From positions 1-64,000 of the forward strand of contig NZ_JAKWJS010000008.1 in assembly GCF_022761115.1 (NCBI RefSeq): a stretch of 64,000 nucleotides of DNA, in the 5' to 3' direction. This DNA is from Dyella sp. RRB7. Lineage in GTDB: Bacteria > Pseudomonadota > Gammaproteobacteria > Xanthomonadales > Rhodanobacteraceae. This document shows positions 28,416 through 38,747 of this stretch, in pieces. The position numbers and the translations under genes are program-made. The number at the start of each line of letters is the position of its first letter. The stretch's first letter is position 1. The notes beneath the pieces are model-generated. The model was not told the DNA's origin, ran no database searches, and saw only the letters and a list, made by a program, of their open reading frames with translations.

Positions 28416-30083
<1,668 letters not shown>

Positions 30084-30155
30084 GGAGCCTCCAGCGGCGT
30101 GCACCGCACCAGCCGGCAGGGCAGGCGGTGCGTTCAGAGTGGGTGTAAACCACTC

Positions 30156-30161
30156 ATTATA
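30156..30161 (-). promoter_or_regulatory. probable -10 box of ettA promoter
   Basis: TATAAT read on the minus strand in an otherwise GC-rich intergenic stretch. No good -35 box is seen at 16-18 bases distance, so only the -10 element is called. Confidence 0.4.
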
Positions 30162-30343
30162 GCGGGTTATGGGGACGCTCCGGTGACGATGCCTGGGGGC
30201 GGCGGGCGTTCCGGCCGAGTTCCGCCATGGAACCTATCCCGGTTGCCTGCGATGGTGCCAGGGCGGGTCTCTTTTCCGGGAGAAAGCACCGTTGAGGACG
30301 CGCTCGCAGGATTCAATGGCCGGCTGGGCGTGGCCGCGCGGGG

Positions 30344-30940
30344 TCAGGCCGGCCGCGCGGTATCGAACAGCGCGCTGACCGTGCGCGTATGCAGCGAGGC
30401 CGCGTCGTAGCCCGCGGGCAGCAGGCCGGCGATTTCCAGCATCACCGCGCCATGCAGCGACGCCCAGAGCTGGTGGCCCAGGATGGCTGGGTCGGCGTCG
30501 ACCTTGCCCTCGGCGATCATCACCTCCACGTGCGCGGCGATGTTGTGCCACAGGCGCTGATGCGCCTCGCGATAGGCCAGGTCGTCGCGATTGCTTTCGG
30601 GATACTCGAACATCAACCGGTAAGTGGCCGTGTCCGCCCGCGCAAACGCGACGTAGGCATCGCGCACCGCGCGACTGCGCGTGCGACCGTCACCAGGCGA
30701 ATCCAGCGCGCCCTCGATCGCTTCGCACAGGCGGTGCATGCCGCGCGTGCGCACCGCCGTGATGATGGCTTCCTTGTTCTCGAAGTAGCGGTAGGGCGTC
30801 ATGGTGCCCACGCCGATGTCGGCCGCGAGGCGCCGCATGGTGACGGCGCCCGGCCCTTCGTCCACGTACAGCCGGGCCGCCGCGGCGCACAAGCGCTCGC
30901 GGAAGGCCTCGGTTTCCTGCGTGCTGAGGGCCTTGGGCAT
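30344..30940 (-). CDS. TetR/AcrR-family transcriptional regulator
   Basis: 198 aa. N-terminal TetR helix-turn-helix (AVTMRRLAADIGVGTMTPYR, YFENKEAIITAV), then an all-helical ligand domain of the WHG/TetR_C type (TATYRLMFEYPESN, LGHQLWASLHGAVMLEIAGL). The target is unknown; it may control its own two-gene operon. Its ATG overlaps the stop of a 51-codon upstream gene (TGATG). The direct repeat at 31123-31143 is a candidate operator. Confidence 0.9.
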   Translation of the reverse strand: MPKALSTQETEAFRERLCAAAARLYVDEGPGAVTMRRLAADIGVGTMTPYRYFENKEAIITAVRTRGMHRLCEAIEGALDSPGDGRTRSRAVRDAYVAFARADTATYRLMFEYPESNRDDLAYREAHQRLWHNIAAHVEVMIAEGKVDADPAILGHQLWASLHGAVMLEIAGLLPAGYDAASLHTRTVSALFDTARPA

Positions 30941-31095
30941 CAGGGTCGCGCCACATTGAGGGCCTTGCGGAAGAAGACCGGCGCATCGGCGTCGATCTGC
31001 GCGTGCACCTGCTTGCGAGCCACGGCGGGCAGGAGCCGGGCAGGGGCCGGCCAGCGCAGCCGGCGGGGCTGGGTGCGCAAGGGTTCAGACGGCAT
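30940..31095 (-). CDS. 51-aa arginine-rich small protein coupled to the TetR regulator
   Basis: Begins at ATG 31095 with AAGGA about seven bases before it and ends in TGATG overlapping the TetR gene. The product is basic ([20 protein letters not shown]) and ends in [16 protein letters not shown]. No family is recognised. The ribosome-binding site and overlap make it a likely translated frame, either a functional small protein or a coupling leader. Confidence 0.45.
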   Translation of the reverse strand: MPSEPLRTQPRRLRWPAPARLLPAVARKQVHAQIDADAPVFFRKALNVARP

Positions 31096-31122
31096 CGGTC
31101 GATCCTTGGATTGGGTGGCGTG

Positions 31123-31143
31123 CGATGTACGGTACGATGTACG
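31123..31143. promoter_or_regulatory. direct repeat CGATGTACG x2, candidate operator
   Basis: CGATGTACG at 31123-31131 and again at 31135-31143, giving a 12-base period, with GTACGGTAC palindromic between them. It sits in the divergent region between the TetR-containing operon and glyA, so TetR binding is a reasonable guess but not shown. Confidence 0.4.
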
Positions 31144-31238
31144 AAATGCACCTGCAAGAGCCCGAAGGTGGCCGCCATAGCACATCACGGCTACACTTTC
31201 GCGTTCGAACCCCCGCTTGCCACCCCCACGAGGTCAGG

Positions 31239-32492
31239 ATGTTCCCGAAGCATGAGACGATCGCCGGCTACGACAACGAGCTGGCCCAGGCGATGGCCGA
31301 CGAAGCGCGTCGCCAGGAAGACCACGTCGAGCTGATCGCTTCGGAGAACTACGCCAGCCCGCGCGTGATGGAAGCGCAGGGCAGCGTGCTGACCAACAAG
31401 TACGCCGAGGGCTACCCGGGCAAGCGCTATTACGGCGGCTGCGAATACGTGGACATCGCCGAGCGCCTGGCCATCGACCGCCTCAAGCAGCTGTTCGGCG
31501 CCACCTATGCCAACGTGCAACCGCATTCGGGCTCGCAGGCCAACCAGGCGGTGTACCTGGCGCTGCTCAATCCGGGCGACACCATCCTGGGCATGAGCCT
31601 GGCCCACGGCGGCCACCTTACCCACGGCGCCAAGGTCAACGTCTCCGGCAAGCTGTTCAACGCCATCCAGTACGGCGTGAACGAGCACGGCCTGGTCGAC
31701 TACGACGAGGTCGAGCGCCTGGCCATCGAGCACAAGCCCAAGATGGTCGTGGCCGGCTTCAGCGCCTATTCGCAGGTGATGGACTGGGCCCGCTTCCGCG
31801 CCATCGCCGACAAGGTCGGCGCCTACCTGTTCGTGGACATGGCGCACGTGGCCGGCCTGGTCGCCGCGGGCGTGTACCCCAACCCGTTGCCGCACGCGCA
31901 CGTGGTCACCTCCACCACCCACAAGACCCTGCGCGGTCCGCGCGGCGGCATCATCGTGGCCAAGGACGCCGGCGAAGAGATCGAGAAGAAGCTGCAGTCG
32001 ATCGTGTTCCCGGGCATCCAGGGTGGTCCGCTGATGCACGTGATCGCCGCCAAGGCGGTGGCCTTCAAGGAAGCGCTGGAGCCGTCGTTCACGACCTACC
32101 AGCAGCAGGTGGTGAAGAACGCCAAGGCGATGGCCAAGACCTTTATCGAGCGCGGCTACAAGATCGTCTCCGGCGGCACCGAGAACCATCTGATGCTGGT
32201 GGACCTGATCGGCCGCGACGTCACCGGCAAGGACGCGGAAGAAGCGCTGGGCAAGGCGCACATCACGGTCAACAAGAATGCCGTGCCGAACGATCCGCGC
32301 AAGCCCTTCGTCACCTCCGGCCTGCGCGTAGGCACGCCGGCCATCACCACCCGCGGCTACCAGGAAGCGGATGCGGTCGAGCTGACCCACTGGATCTGCG
32401 ACGTGCTGGATGCGCCGGGCGACGAAGCGGTGATTGCCACGGTGCGCGACAAGGTCACCGCGCAGTGCCGCAAGTTCCCGGTGTACGGCTGA
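31239..32492 (+). CDS. glyA: serine hydroxymethyltransferase
   Basis: 417 aa, same length as the E. coli enzyme. PLP-dependent conversion of serine and tetrahydrofolate to glycine and methylene-THF. [37 protein letters not shown] and the PLP-lysine motif [14 protein letters not shown] are present. Start at MFPKHE with GAGGT upstream; a longer frame from 31125 would run through the divergent promoter region. Followed by nrdR 85 bases later. Confidence 0.97.
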   Translation: MFPKHETIAGYDNELAQAMADEARRQEDHVELIASENYASPRVMEAQGSVLTNKYAEGYPGKRYYGGCEYVDIAERLAIDRLKQLFGATYANVQPHSGSQANQAVYLALLNPGDTILGMSLAHGGHLTHGAKVNVSGKLFNAIQYGVNEHGLVDYDEVERLAIEHKPKMVVAGFSAYSQVMDWARFRAIADKVGAYLFVDMAHVAGLVAAGVYPNPLPHAHVVTSTTHKTLRGPRGGIIVAKDAGEEIEKKLQSIVFPGIQGGPLMHVIAAKAVAFKEALEPSFTTYQQQVVKNAKAMAKTFIERGYKIVSGGTENHLMLVDLIGRDVTGKDAEEALGKAHITVNKNAVPNDPRKPFVTSGLRVGTPAITTRGYQEADAVELTHWICDVLDAPGDEAVIATVRDKVTAQCRKFPVYG

Positions 32493-32577
32493 GCGCCGGG
32501 AAAGCGCGGACAGGAAGCGGAACATGAGCCCAGGCATCGCCCCTCGTTTTCCGCTGCCGCATACGGGCCACTGACCC

Positions 32578-33096
32578 ATGCATTGCCCGTTCTGCCAGCA
32601 CGAAGACACCCGCGTGATCGATTCGCGCCTCGCCGAGGACGGTGCCACCGTGCGCCGTCGCCGCGAGTGCCCCAAGTGCGGCGAGCGCTTCAACACCTTC
32701 GAGACCGCCGAGCTCAAGCTGCCGACCATCGTCAAGAGCGGCGAGCGGCGCGAGCCGTTCGACGAGCACAAGCTGCGCGTGAGTTTCGAGCGCGCGCTGC
32801 AGAAGCGCCCCGTGCCCACGCATTCGGTGGACAGCGCCGTGCGCGAGATCATCAACGACCTGCGCCGCTGCGGCGAGCGCGAGGTGCCCTCGCGCCAGGT
32901 GGGCGAGCTGGTGATGCGCGAGCTGAAGAAGCTCGACCAGGTGGCCTACGTGCGCTTTGCCTCGGTGTACCGCAAGTTCGAGGACGTGCAGGCGTTCCGC
33001 GAGGAAATCGAGAAGCTGGAGCGCGACCTGCCGGAACTGGAAGCGCTGCAGTTGTCGCTGCTGGGCGAGAGCGTGGCGCGGCGCAAGAAGTCCTGA
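32578..33096 (+). CDS. nrdR: transcriptional repressor NrdR
   Basis: 172 aa. Zinc ribbon CPFC (Cys3, Cys6) with CPKC (31-34), then an ATP-cone ([20 protein letters not shown] and following). NrdR senses ATP/dATP and represses ribonucleotide reductase genes. Positioned between glyA and ribD, the common arrangement glyA-nrdR-rib in gammaproteobacteria. Confidence 0.97.
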   Translation: MHCPFCQHEDTRVIDSRLAEDGATVRRRRECPKCGERFNTFETAELKLPTIVKSGERREPFDEHKLRVSFERALQKRPVPTHSVDSAVREIINDLRRCGEREVPSRQVGELVMRELKKLDQVAYVRFASVYRKFEDVQAFREEIEKLERDLPELEALQLSLLGESVARRKKS

Positions 33097-33163
33097 CGCT
33101 GTGCTTTTCCCTCGCCCGTTGGGGCCTGATTGGCGTTGAATCTCAGCCAGGGCACTCCTTGCT

Positions 33164-33191
33164 CGTCATTCCCGCTTTCGCGGGAATGACG
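33164..33191. repeat. CGTCATTCCCGC hairpin repeat
   Basis: CGTCATTCCCGC (164-175), loop TTTC, GCGGGAATGACG (180-191): perfect 12-base stem. It contains the ATTCCC-N8-GGGAAT pattern known from dRS3-like repeats. Between nrdR and ribD it may also weaken read-through. Confidence 0.7.
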
Positions 33192-33336
33192 ACGATGGGC
33201 TCAAGGGATGGCAGGGTAAGGGACTAGTCTTGCGCTGACGCTGCGTCAACGTCCGCTCTTTTGATAGCCTCCCGCGAGCACCCGTTCCTTCAACTTGGCC
33301 CTCTCCCTCGGAGGGCGAGGAAGCCAGAGCCGAGTC

Positions 33337-34437
33337 ATGACCCACGCCTTCACCGCCGTCGACCACACCCATATGGCGCACGCCTTGCGCCTGGCCGAAC
33401 GCGGTTTGTTCACCACGCATCCCAACCCGCGCGTCGGCTGCGTGATCGCCCATGGCGAGCAGGTAGTGGGCACCGGTTTCCACCCGCGCGCCGGCGAACC
33501 GCATGCCGAAGTATTCGCGCTGCGCGACGCGGGGGAGTGGGCGCGCGGCGCGACCGCTTACGTCACGCTGGAACCCTGCGCCCATCATGGCCGCACGCCG
33601 CCTTGCGCGGATGCGCTGATTGCCGCCGGCGTGGCGCGCGTGGTGATCGCCGCCGAGGACCCGTTTCCGCAAGTCGCCGGCCGCGGCATCGGCAAGCTGC
33701 GCGACGCGGGCATCACGGTGCAGACGGGGTTGCTGCGCGAGCCGGCGCGCGAACTCAATATCGGTTTCTTCAGCCGCATCGAGCGCGGTCGGCCGTGGGT
33801 GCGCTTAAAGCTGGCGATGAGCCTGGATGGCCGCACCGCGCTGGCCGACGGCGAATCGAAGTGGATCACCGGTGAAGTGGCACGCGCCGACGTGCAGCGC
33901 TGGCGTGCGCGCAGCTCGGCCATTCTTACCGGTTCGGGCACGGTGCTGGCGGACAATCCCCGGCTGACCGTGCGCCTGCCCGCGGGCGAGGCTTTCACGC
34001 CGCCCTGGCGGGTGCTGTTGGACAGCCGCCTGCGCACGCCCCCGGACAGCCATGTGCTGGATGGCACCGCGCCGACGCTGGTGCTGCACGATACCCGGTC
34101 GCAGCCGAGCGATCCCCGCTTTCAGGCGGCCGAGCTGGCGGCGGTGGCGACGCAGGGCGGCGCCATCGATCTCGCCGCCGCCTTGGCCGAGCTGGCGCGT
34201 CGCCATCACAGTGAAGTGCATGTGGAGGCTGGCCCGACGCTGGGTGGCGCGTTGCTCGCCGCCGGCTTGGTGGATGAGCTGCTGATCTATGTCGCACCGC
34301 TGCTGCTGGGCGATACGGCGCGGCCGTTGCTGCATCTTCCGCCGCTGGCGGAGATGGCGGCACGCTGGAAACTGCGCACCATCGACCGTCGCGTGATCGG
34401 TGATGATATGCGCCTGCTGCTGCGCCCCGAGACCTGA
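33337..34437 (+). CDS. ribD: bifunctional riboflavin deaminase/reductase RibD
   Basis: 366 aa. N-terminal deaminase domain: THPNPRVGCVIAHGE, HAE in GEPHAEVFAL, PCAHHGRTPPCADAL zinc site. C-terminal reductase domain: RPWVRLKLAMSLDGRTALADG, GSGTVLADNPRLTVR, EAGPTLGGALLAAGLVDEL. It performs the second and third steps of riboflavin synthesis. Start at MTHAF. Unlike the other rib genes here it lies upstream of the FMN riboswitch, so it escapes that control unless another switch exists. Confidence 0.96.
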   Translation: MTHAFTAVDHTHMAHALRLAERGLFTTHPNPRVGCVIAHGEQVVGTGFHPRAGEPHAEVFALRDAGEWARGATAYVTLEPCAHHGRTPPCADALIAAGVARVVIAAEDPFPQVAGRGIGKLRDAGITVQTGLLREPARELNIGFFSRIERGRPWVRLKLAMSLDGRTALADGESKWITGEVARADVQRWRARSSAILTGSGTVLADNPRLTVRLPAGEAFTPPWRVLLDSRLRTPPDSHVLDGTAPTLVLHDTRSQPSDPRFQAAELAAVATQGGAIDLAAALAELARRHHSEVHVEAGPTLGGALLAAGLVDELLIYVAPLLLGDTARPLLHLPPLAEMAARWKLRTIDRRVIGDDMRLLLRPET

Positions 34438-34476
34438 GCGCAGCGCTCTTTTGCACCGCTGCCACCAGGAGCAGGC

Positions 34477-35346
34477 ATGACCCCGTCGCCGCCGATGCCC
34501 ACGACCGTATTGACGGAGGCCGAGCGCGCCGTGTTCCGCGAGCAGGGCTACCTGATCCGCCGGATTCTCGACGACGCCAGCGTGGCGCATTACGTGGCGG
34601 CGGTGGACGCGTCGCGCCGTGAGCGCAGTGACGCGCGGCGCATGAGCAACCTGCAGTTCCTGCAGCCGGGCAAGGCCATCCGCGGCATCCAGGACATCAT
34701 TTGCAACGACGACATCCTCGCCGTGTGCCGCGACCTGCTTGGCGACGGCATCGTGATCGACGGCGCCTCGCTGTTCTACGGCGAGGCCGGCGTCGACTAC
34801 CGGCAGGGCTGGCATCGCGACGTGTTGCAGGTGCCCGACGAGCAAGTGGACCCGCACTGGTTCAGTGAGGACTATCACTACAACTACGTGCAGATGAACC
34901 TGCCGCTGACCGAGGACGGTTGCCTGTGGATCGTGCCGGGCAGCCATCACCGCCAGCTCAATGCACAGGAGCGCGCGATCTTCGGCAACACCGAGAAGAT
35001 GGCGCCGGTGGACGCGCCCGAGCTGCGCGAAGGCCGGCAGATCGTGGTGCAGCCGGGCGAGGCGGTGTTCTACAACAACTACGCCGTGCATCGCGGCTAT
35101 GGCGGCGTGCTGCAACGCCGCCGCATCACCATCCACCTGGGCTTCCACTCCACCGAACATGCGCCCACGCTGCATTTCGGCGTGCTCGACCACACCGAGT
35201 ACACGCTGGACTATCTCTCGTCGCTGCAGCCCTGCGTGCGCGAAGCCTTGCGCGCGCATCTGGTGGAGCGCGCCCGCTATCCGGAAGTGAACGTGTTCCA
35301 CGCCTACCACCAGCAATTCCTCAGCAAGGAGTTCAAGACCACATGA
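34477..35346 (+). CDS. phytanoyl-CoA dioxygenase (PhyH)-family Fe(II)/2-oxoglutarate oxygenase
   Basis: 289 aa. Facial triad visible: HxD in GWHRDVLQ (His113, Asp115) and distal His in AVHRGYGG, with an Arg in RRRITIHLGF for 2-oxoglutarate binding. CLWIVPGSHHRQ is a PhyH family landmark. The substrate is unknown. It overlaps the next gene, a Gfo/Idh oxidoreductase, by ATGA, so the two probably act in one small pathway, perhaps sugar or secondary-metabolite related. The pair is inserted between ribD and the FMN riboswitch. Confidence 0.87.
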   Translation: MTPSPPMPTTVLTEAERAVFREQGYLIRRILDDASVAHYVAAVDASRRERSDARRMSNLQFLQPGKAIRGIQDIICNDDILAVCRDLLGDGIVIDGASLFYGEAGVDYRQGWHRDVLQVPDEQVDPHWFSEDYHYNYVQMNLPLTEDGCLWIVPGSHHRQLNAQERAIFGNTEKMAPVDAPELREGRQIVVQPGEAVFYNNYAVHRGYGGVLQRRRITIHLGFHSTEHAPTLHFGVLDHTEYTLDYLSSLQPCVREALRAHLVERARYPEVNVFHAYHQQFLSKEFKTT

Positions 35347-36359
35347 CGACGGCAGCCATACGCTGGGGCATCATCGGTTGCGGCAACGTCACCGAAGTGA
35401 AGAGCGGTCCGGGTTTCAGCAAAACGCCCGACTCCGCCCTGGTGGCGGTGATGCGGCGCGACGGCGACAAGGCGCGCGACTATGCGCAGCGCCACGGCGT
35501 GCCCCGCTGGTACGACGACGCGGCCAAGCTGATCGCCGATCCCGAGGTCAACGCGATATATGTGGCCACGCCGCCGTCGACGCACAAGCAGTACGCGCTG
35601 ATGAGCATCGCGGCGGGCAAGCCGGTGTATGTGGAAAAGCCGATGGCGTTGGACCATGCCGAGTGCGCGGCGATCATCCGCGCCGGCCGCGAAGCCAACG
35701 TGCCGGTATTCGTGGCGTATTACCGCCGAGCGCTGCCGCGCTTCCGCAAGGTGCGCGAACTGATCTTCGGCCAGCAGGCGATCGGCACGCCACGCATCGT
35801 CAACACGGTGCTGCACGAGCCGCACCATCCGCGCTATCACGATGCGGGCAACCTGCCCTGGCATGTGCGGCCGGAAATTTCCGGCGGCGGCATCTTCATG
35901 GATATCGGCTGCCACACGCTGGACATCCTCGACTGGCTGTTCGGCCCCATCGTCTCGGCCAGCGGCCATGCGAGCAACCAGCTCGGGGCCTACGGCGCGG
36001 AAGACACCGTGGCCATGTCGTTCGCCTTCAGCAATGGCATGCTGGGTACCGGGCTGTGGAACTTCGACAGCTACAAGCATCACGACCAGATCGAGGTGAC
36101 CGGCGACCGCGGCAGCATCGCGTTCGCCACCTTCGGCGACGGTCCGATCCGCGTGGAGAACGCCGACGGCGCGCAGGAGCATCACGTGGAGAACCCACGG
36201 CATATCCAGCAACCGCTGATCGAGACCCTCGTGGCCGAGCTGACCGGACAGGCCGGCGCCTGCCCCTCCACCGCCGAAAGCGGCGCGCGCACCAGCTGGG
36301 TGATGGACCAGGTGCTGCGCGACTATCGCCGGCAGACCGGGCAGTCGATCGGTAGGTAA
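35343..36359 (+). CDS. Gfo/Idh/MocA-family NAD(P)-dependent oxidoreductase
   Basis: 338 aa. N-terminal Rossmann fold WGIIGCGNV (8-16), YVATPPSTHKQYAL, catalytic-lysine motif VEKPMAL and C-terminal domain with GGGIFMDIGCHTLDIL (conserved D and H). Such enzymes oxidise or reduce sugars, inositols or related compounds. The ATG at 35343 overlaps the PhyH gene stop (ATGA), so both are translated together. The gene ends about 95 bases before the FMN riboswitch. Confidence 0.92.
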   Translation: MTTAAIRWGIIGCGNVTEVKSGPGFSKTPDSALVAVMRRDGDKARDYAQRHGVPRWYDDAAKLIADPEVNAIYVATPPSTHKQYALMSIAAGKPVYVEKPMALDHAECAAIIRAGREANVPVFVAYYRRALPRFRKVRELIFGQQAIGTPRIVNTVLHEPHHPRYHDAGNLPWHVRPEISGGGIFMDIGCHTLDILDWLFGPIVSASGHASNQLGAYGAEDTVAMSFAFSNGMLGTGLWNFDSYKHHDQIEVTGDRGSIAFATFGDGPIRVENADGAQEHHVENPRHIQQPLIETLVAELTGQAGACPSTAESGARTSWVMDQVLRDYRRQTGQSIGR

Positions 36360-36455
36360 GCCGGCAGTTAGGGCCGGCATAGGTGCCCCTGGCGGATGCC
36401 TGCCGGCGATAGTGCTAAACTCCCCGCCGCCGGTTCGCCGGCAAACCACAAACGA

Positions 36456-36618
36456 CGTCTTCAGGGCGGGGTGTGATTCCCCACCGGCGGTAGGCACCTC
36501 GGGTGCGAGCCCGCGAGCGCTTCCGGCCTTGCTGGAAGGTCAGCAGATCCGGTCCGATGCCGGAGCCGACGGTTGGCGGCCAGCGATGGCTTCCAGAAAG
36601 TCCGGATGAGAGAAGACG
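36456..36618 (+). promoter_or_regulatory. FMN riboswitch (RFN element)
   Basis: All conserved RFN blocks are present: P1 arms CGTCTT (456-461) and AAGACG (613-618), AGGGCGGGGTGTGATTCCCC and ACCGGCGGTAG after the first arm, then GAGCCCGCGAGCG, a variable hairpin, GGTCAGCAGATCCGGT, GCCGGAGCCGACGGT and AGTCCGGATGAGAG. It binds FMN and acts on ribE and the genes after it. A terminator follows at 36655-36672. It lies within the rib cluster, downstream of ribD. Confidence 0.97.
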
Positions 36619-36654
36619 GTACGACACGCGCCTTCACGGGCCTGTGCCTGCCAG

Positions 36655-36672
36655 ACGCCTTGGGGCGTTTTT
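36655..36672 (+). terminator. riboswitch-controlled terminator
   Basis: ACGCC, loop TTGG, GGCGT followed by TTTT, 36 bases after the RFN element and 83 bases before ribE. Typical expression platform: FMN binding would favour this hairpin and stop transcription. Confidence 0.8.
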
Positions 36673-36754
36673 CGCATGTTTTTCAACGCGGGAAACGTTT
36701 CATGTCCAAGCATCGTTATTTCTGTCTTGCCACCTTCGTCGCGGAGGTGCGCTG

Positions 36755-37396
36755 ATGTTCACCGGCATCATCCAGACCGTGGGCCGCATCGCGCGGCTGG
36801 AACCGCGAGGCGGCGACGTGCGCCTGCATGTCGATACGGCCGACCTCGACCTCACCGACGTGCAGCTGGGCGACAGCATTGCCGTCTCCGGCGTGTGCCT
36901 TACCGCGGTGACGCTGGAGCCGCGAGGCTTCGGCGCGGATGTCTCCAACGAGACGCTGTCGCTGACCACGCTGGGCAAGCACAAGGCCGGCGATCCGGTG
37001 AACCTGGAAAAGGCGCTGCGTCTGGCCGATCGCCTGGGCGGGCATCTGGTGTCCGGCCATGTCGATGGCGTGGGCAAGGTGGTGTCGATTACGCCGGACG
37101 GCCGTTCGCTGCGCTGGGTGTTCGAGGTGCCGGCGGCGCTGTCGCGCTATATCGCGGCCAAGGGCTCCATCTGCATCGACGGCACCAGCCTTACCGTGAA
37201 CGAGGTCAACGGCCATCGCTTCGGCGTCAACCTGATTCCGCATACGGTGGAACACACCGCGTTCCATGCGCGCCGCGCAGGCGATGCGGTGAACATCGAG
37301 GTGGACGTGGTGGCGCGCTATATCGAGCGGCTGCTCGCCAGTGGCGATGCGCCGAAGCTCGATGAGACGTTTCTCAAGCAGCATGGCTTCGCCTGA
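36755..37396 (+). CDS. ribE: riboflavin synthase alpha subunit
   Basis: 213 aa. Two similar lumazine-binding halves, beginning MFTGIIQTVG (the family start) and with HLVSGHVDGVGKVVS at the domain border. The enzyme turns two dimethylribityl-lumazine molecules into riboflavin. GGAGGT lies just before the ATG at 36755. First gene after the FMN riboswitch and its terminator. Confidence 0.97.
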   Translation: MFTGIIQTVGRIARLEPRGGDVRLHVDTADLDLTDVQLGDSIAVSGVCLTAVTLEPRGFGADVSNETLSLTTLGKHKAGDPVNLEKALRLADRLGGHLVSGHVDGVGKVVSITPDGRSLRWVFEVPAALSRYIAAKGSICIDGTSLTVNEVNGHRFGVNLIPHTVEHTAFHARRAGDAVNIEVDVVARYIERLLASGDAPKLDETFLKQHGFA

Positions 37397-37400
37397 CGCC

Positions 37401-37483
37401 CGTCGTCCCCGCGAAAGCGGGGACCCGGCGTCTTCGCATGCACTCACTCAAGGCGCTGGATCCCCGCTTTCGCGGGGATGACG
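37401..37483. repeat. double-hairpin inverted repeat between ribE and ribB
   Basis: GTCCCCGC-GAAA-GCGGGGAC at 405-424 and ATCCCCGC-TTTC-GCGGGGAT at 460-479 are each hairpins, and the two units are inverted copies of each other about 35 bases apart (CGTC at the left end, GACG at the right). It resembles a minimal mobile repeat of the CGTCATCCC family. Confidence 0.7.
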
Positions 37484-37522
37484 AATGAAGGCAGCGTCTC
37501 GGCCAACTTTTTGGATATCCCC

Positions 37523-38614
37523 ATGAGCTTCAACACCATTCCCGAAATTCTCGAAGACATCCGCGCCGGCCGCATGGTCGTCATCCTCGACGACGAGGAC
37601 CGCGAGAACGAGGGCGACCTCATCATGGCCGCGCAGATGGTGCGGCCGGAGGACATCAACTTCATGGTGCGCGAGGCGCGTGGCCTGGTCTGCCTTACGC
37701 TGACCGAGCAGCGCACGCGCCAGCTGGGCCTCAAGCCCATGGTGGTCGACAACACCTCGCCCTACCAGACCAACTTCACCGTCTCGATCGAGGCGGCCGA
37801 GGGCGTCACCACCGGCATCTCGGCGCACGACCGCGCGCGCACCATCCAGGTGGCGGTGAAGTCCGATGCCAAGCCGCAGGATCTCTCGCAGCCGGGCCAT
37901 ATCTTCCCGCTCACCGCGCAGCCGGGTGGCGTGCTGACGCGCGCCGGTCATACCGAGGCCGGTTGCGATCTCGCCGCGCTGGCGGGTCTGGAGCCGTCGG
38001 CGGTATTGATTGAAATCCTGCACGAGGATGGCTCGATGGCACGCCGTCCGGAGCTGGAAGTGTTCGCCAAAAAGCATGGCCTGAAGATCGGCACCATCGC
38101 CGACCTGATCCGCTATCGCCTGGAAACCGAGAAGACGGTGGCCCGCGTGTACGAGGAGGATGTGCAGACCGAATTCGGCCCGTTCCGCCTGGTGGCTTAT
38201 CGCGATGCGATCCATCACGGCCTGCATTTCGCGCTGCTGCGTGGCACGGTGCACGATGGCGAGCCGGTGCTCACGCGCGTGCACGTGCGCAACACGCTTT
38301 CCGATGTGCTGCATCTGCAGCGCGATGACCTGGGCCTTACCGTGACCGCCGCCTTGCGTCGCATCGCCGACGAGGGGCGCGGCGCCTTGCTGGTGCTGTC
38401 GGGCGAGGACACCGCCGATGCGCTGCTGCGCCGCCTCAATCGCCAGCCCTCGGTGCAGGCGCCGGAAGAGGCCTTGCAGCAGGAGTGGCGCCAGCTTGGC
38501 CTGGGCGCGCAGATCCTGGCCGACCTGGGCATCCGCCAACTGCGCGTGCTGGGTACGCCGCGCAAGATGGTGGGGCTGGGCGGCTTCGGCCTGGAAGTGG
38601 TGGAGTACGTTTGA
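37523..38614 (+). CDS. ribB: 3,4-dihydroxy-2-butanone 4-phosphate synthase with degenerate GTP cyclohydrolase II domain
   Basis: 363 aa. The N-terminal DHBP synthase is complete ([35 protein letters not shown]). The C-terminal half aligns with GTP cyclohydrolase II, but the zinc cysteines of the GCH II site are gone ([15 protein letters not shown] where RVHSECLTGD... is expected) and the RQEGRNIGL motif is absent. So only the DHBP step is catalysed; such RibB-X fusions are known in proteobacteria. A separate GTP cyclohydrolase II must be encoded elsewhere. Co-transcribed with ribE under the FMN riboswitch. Confidence 0.93.
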   Translation: MSFNTIPEILEDIRAGRMVVILDDEDRENEGDLIMAAQMVRPEDINFMVREARGLVCLTLTEQRTRQLGLKPMVVDNTSPYQTNFTVSIEAAEGVTTGISAHDRARTIQVAVKSDAKPQDLSQPGHIFPLTAQPGGVLTRAGHTEAGCDLAALAGLEPSAVLIEILHEDGSMARRPELEVFAKKHGLKIGTIADLIRYRLETEKTVARVYEEDVQTEFGPFRLVAYRDAIHHGLHFALLRGTVHDGEPVLTRVHVRNTLSDVLHLQRDDLGLTVTAALRRIADEGRGALLVLSGEDTADALLRRLNRQPSVQAPEEALQQEWRQLGLGAQILADLGIRQLRVLGTPRKMVGLGGFGLEVVEYV

Positions 38615-38636
38615 CGAAACGTCGAATGTTCCTCGC

Positions 38637-38665
38637 CGTCATCCCCGCCTTCGCGGGGGTAGCGG
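38637..38665. repeat. partial CGTCATCCCCGC hairpin repeat
   Basis: CGTCATCCCCGC (637-648), loop CTTC, GCGGGG (653-658), then divergence from the expected arm. A decayed copy of the same hairpin family as at 33164 and 37401. Confidence 0.55.
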
Positions 38666-38747
38666 CAAGGGGTTTCGCTCTATCCCGCCCCATGAGCGCC
38701 ATGTTTCCATCGGCATATTCCCGGGACGATTCACCACAGGCAACGCC

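Noticed and set aside
36503-36754. Upstream extension of ribE to 36503
   Set aside because: The extra codons lie inside the FMN riboswitch and its terminator; the ATG at 36755 with GGAGGT gives the standard MFTGII start.
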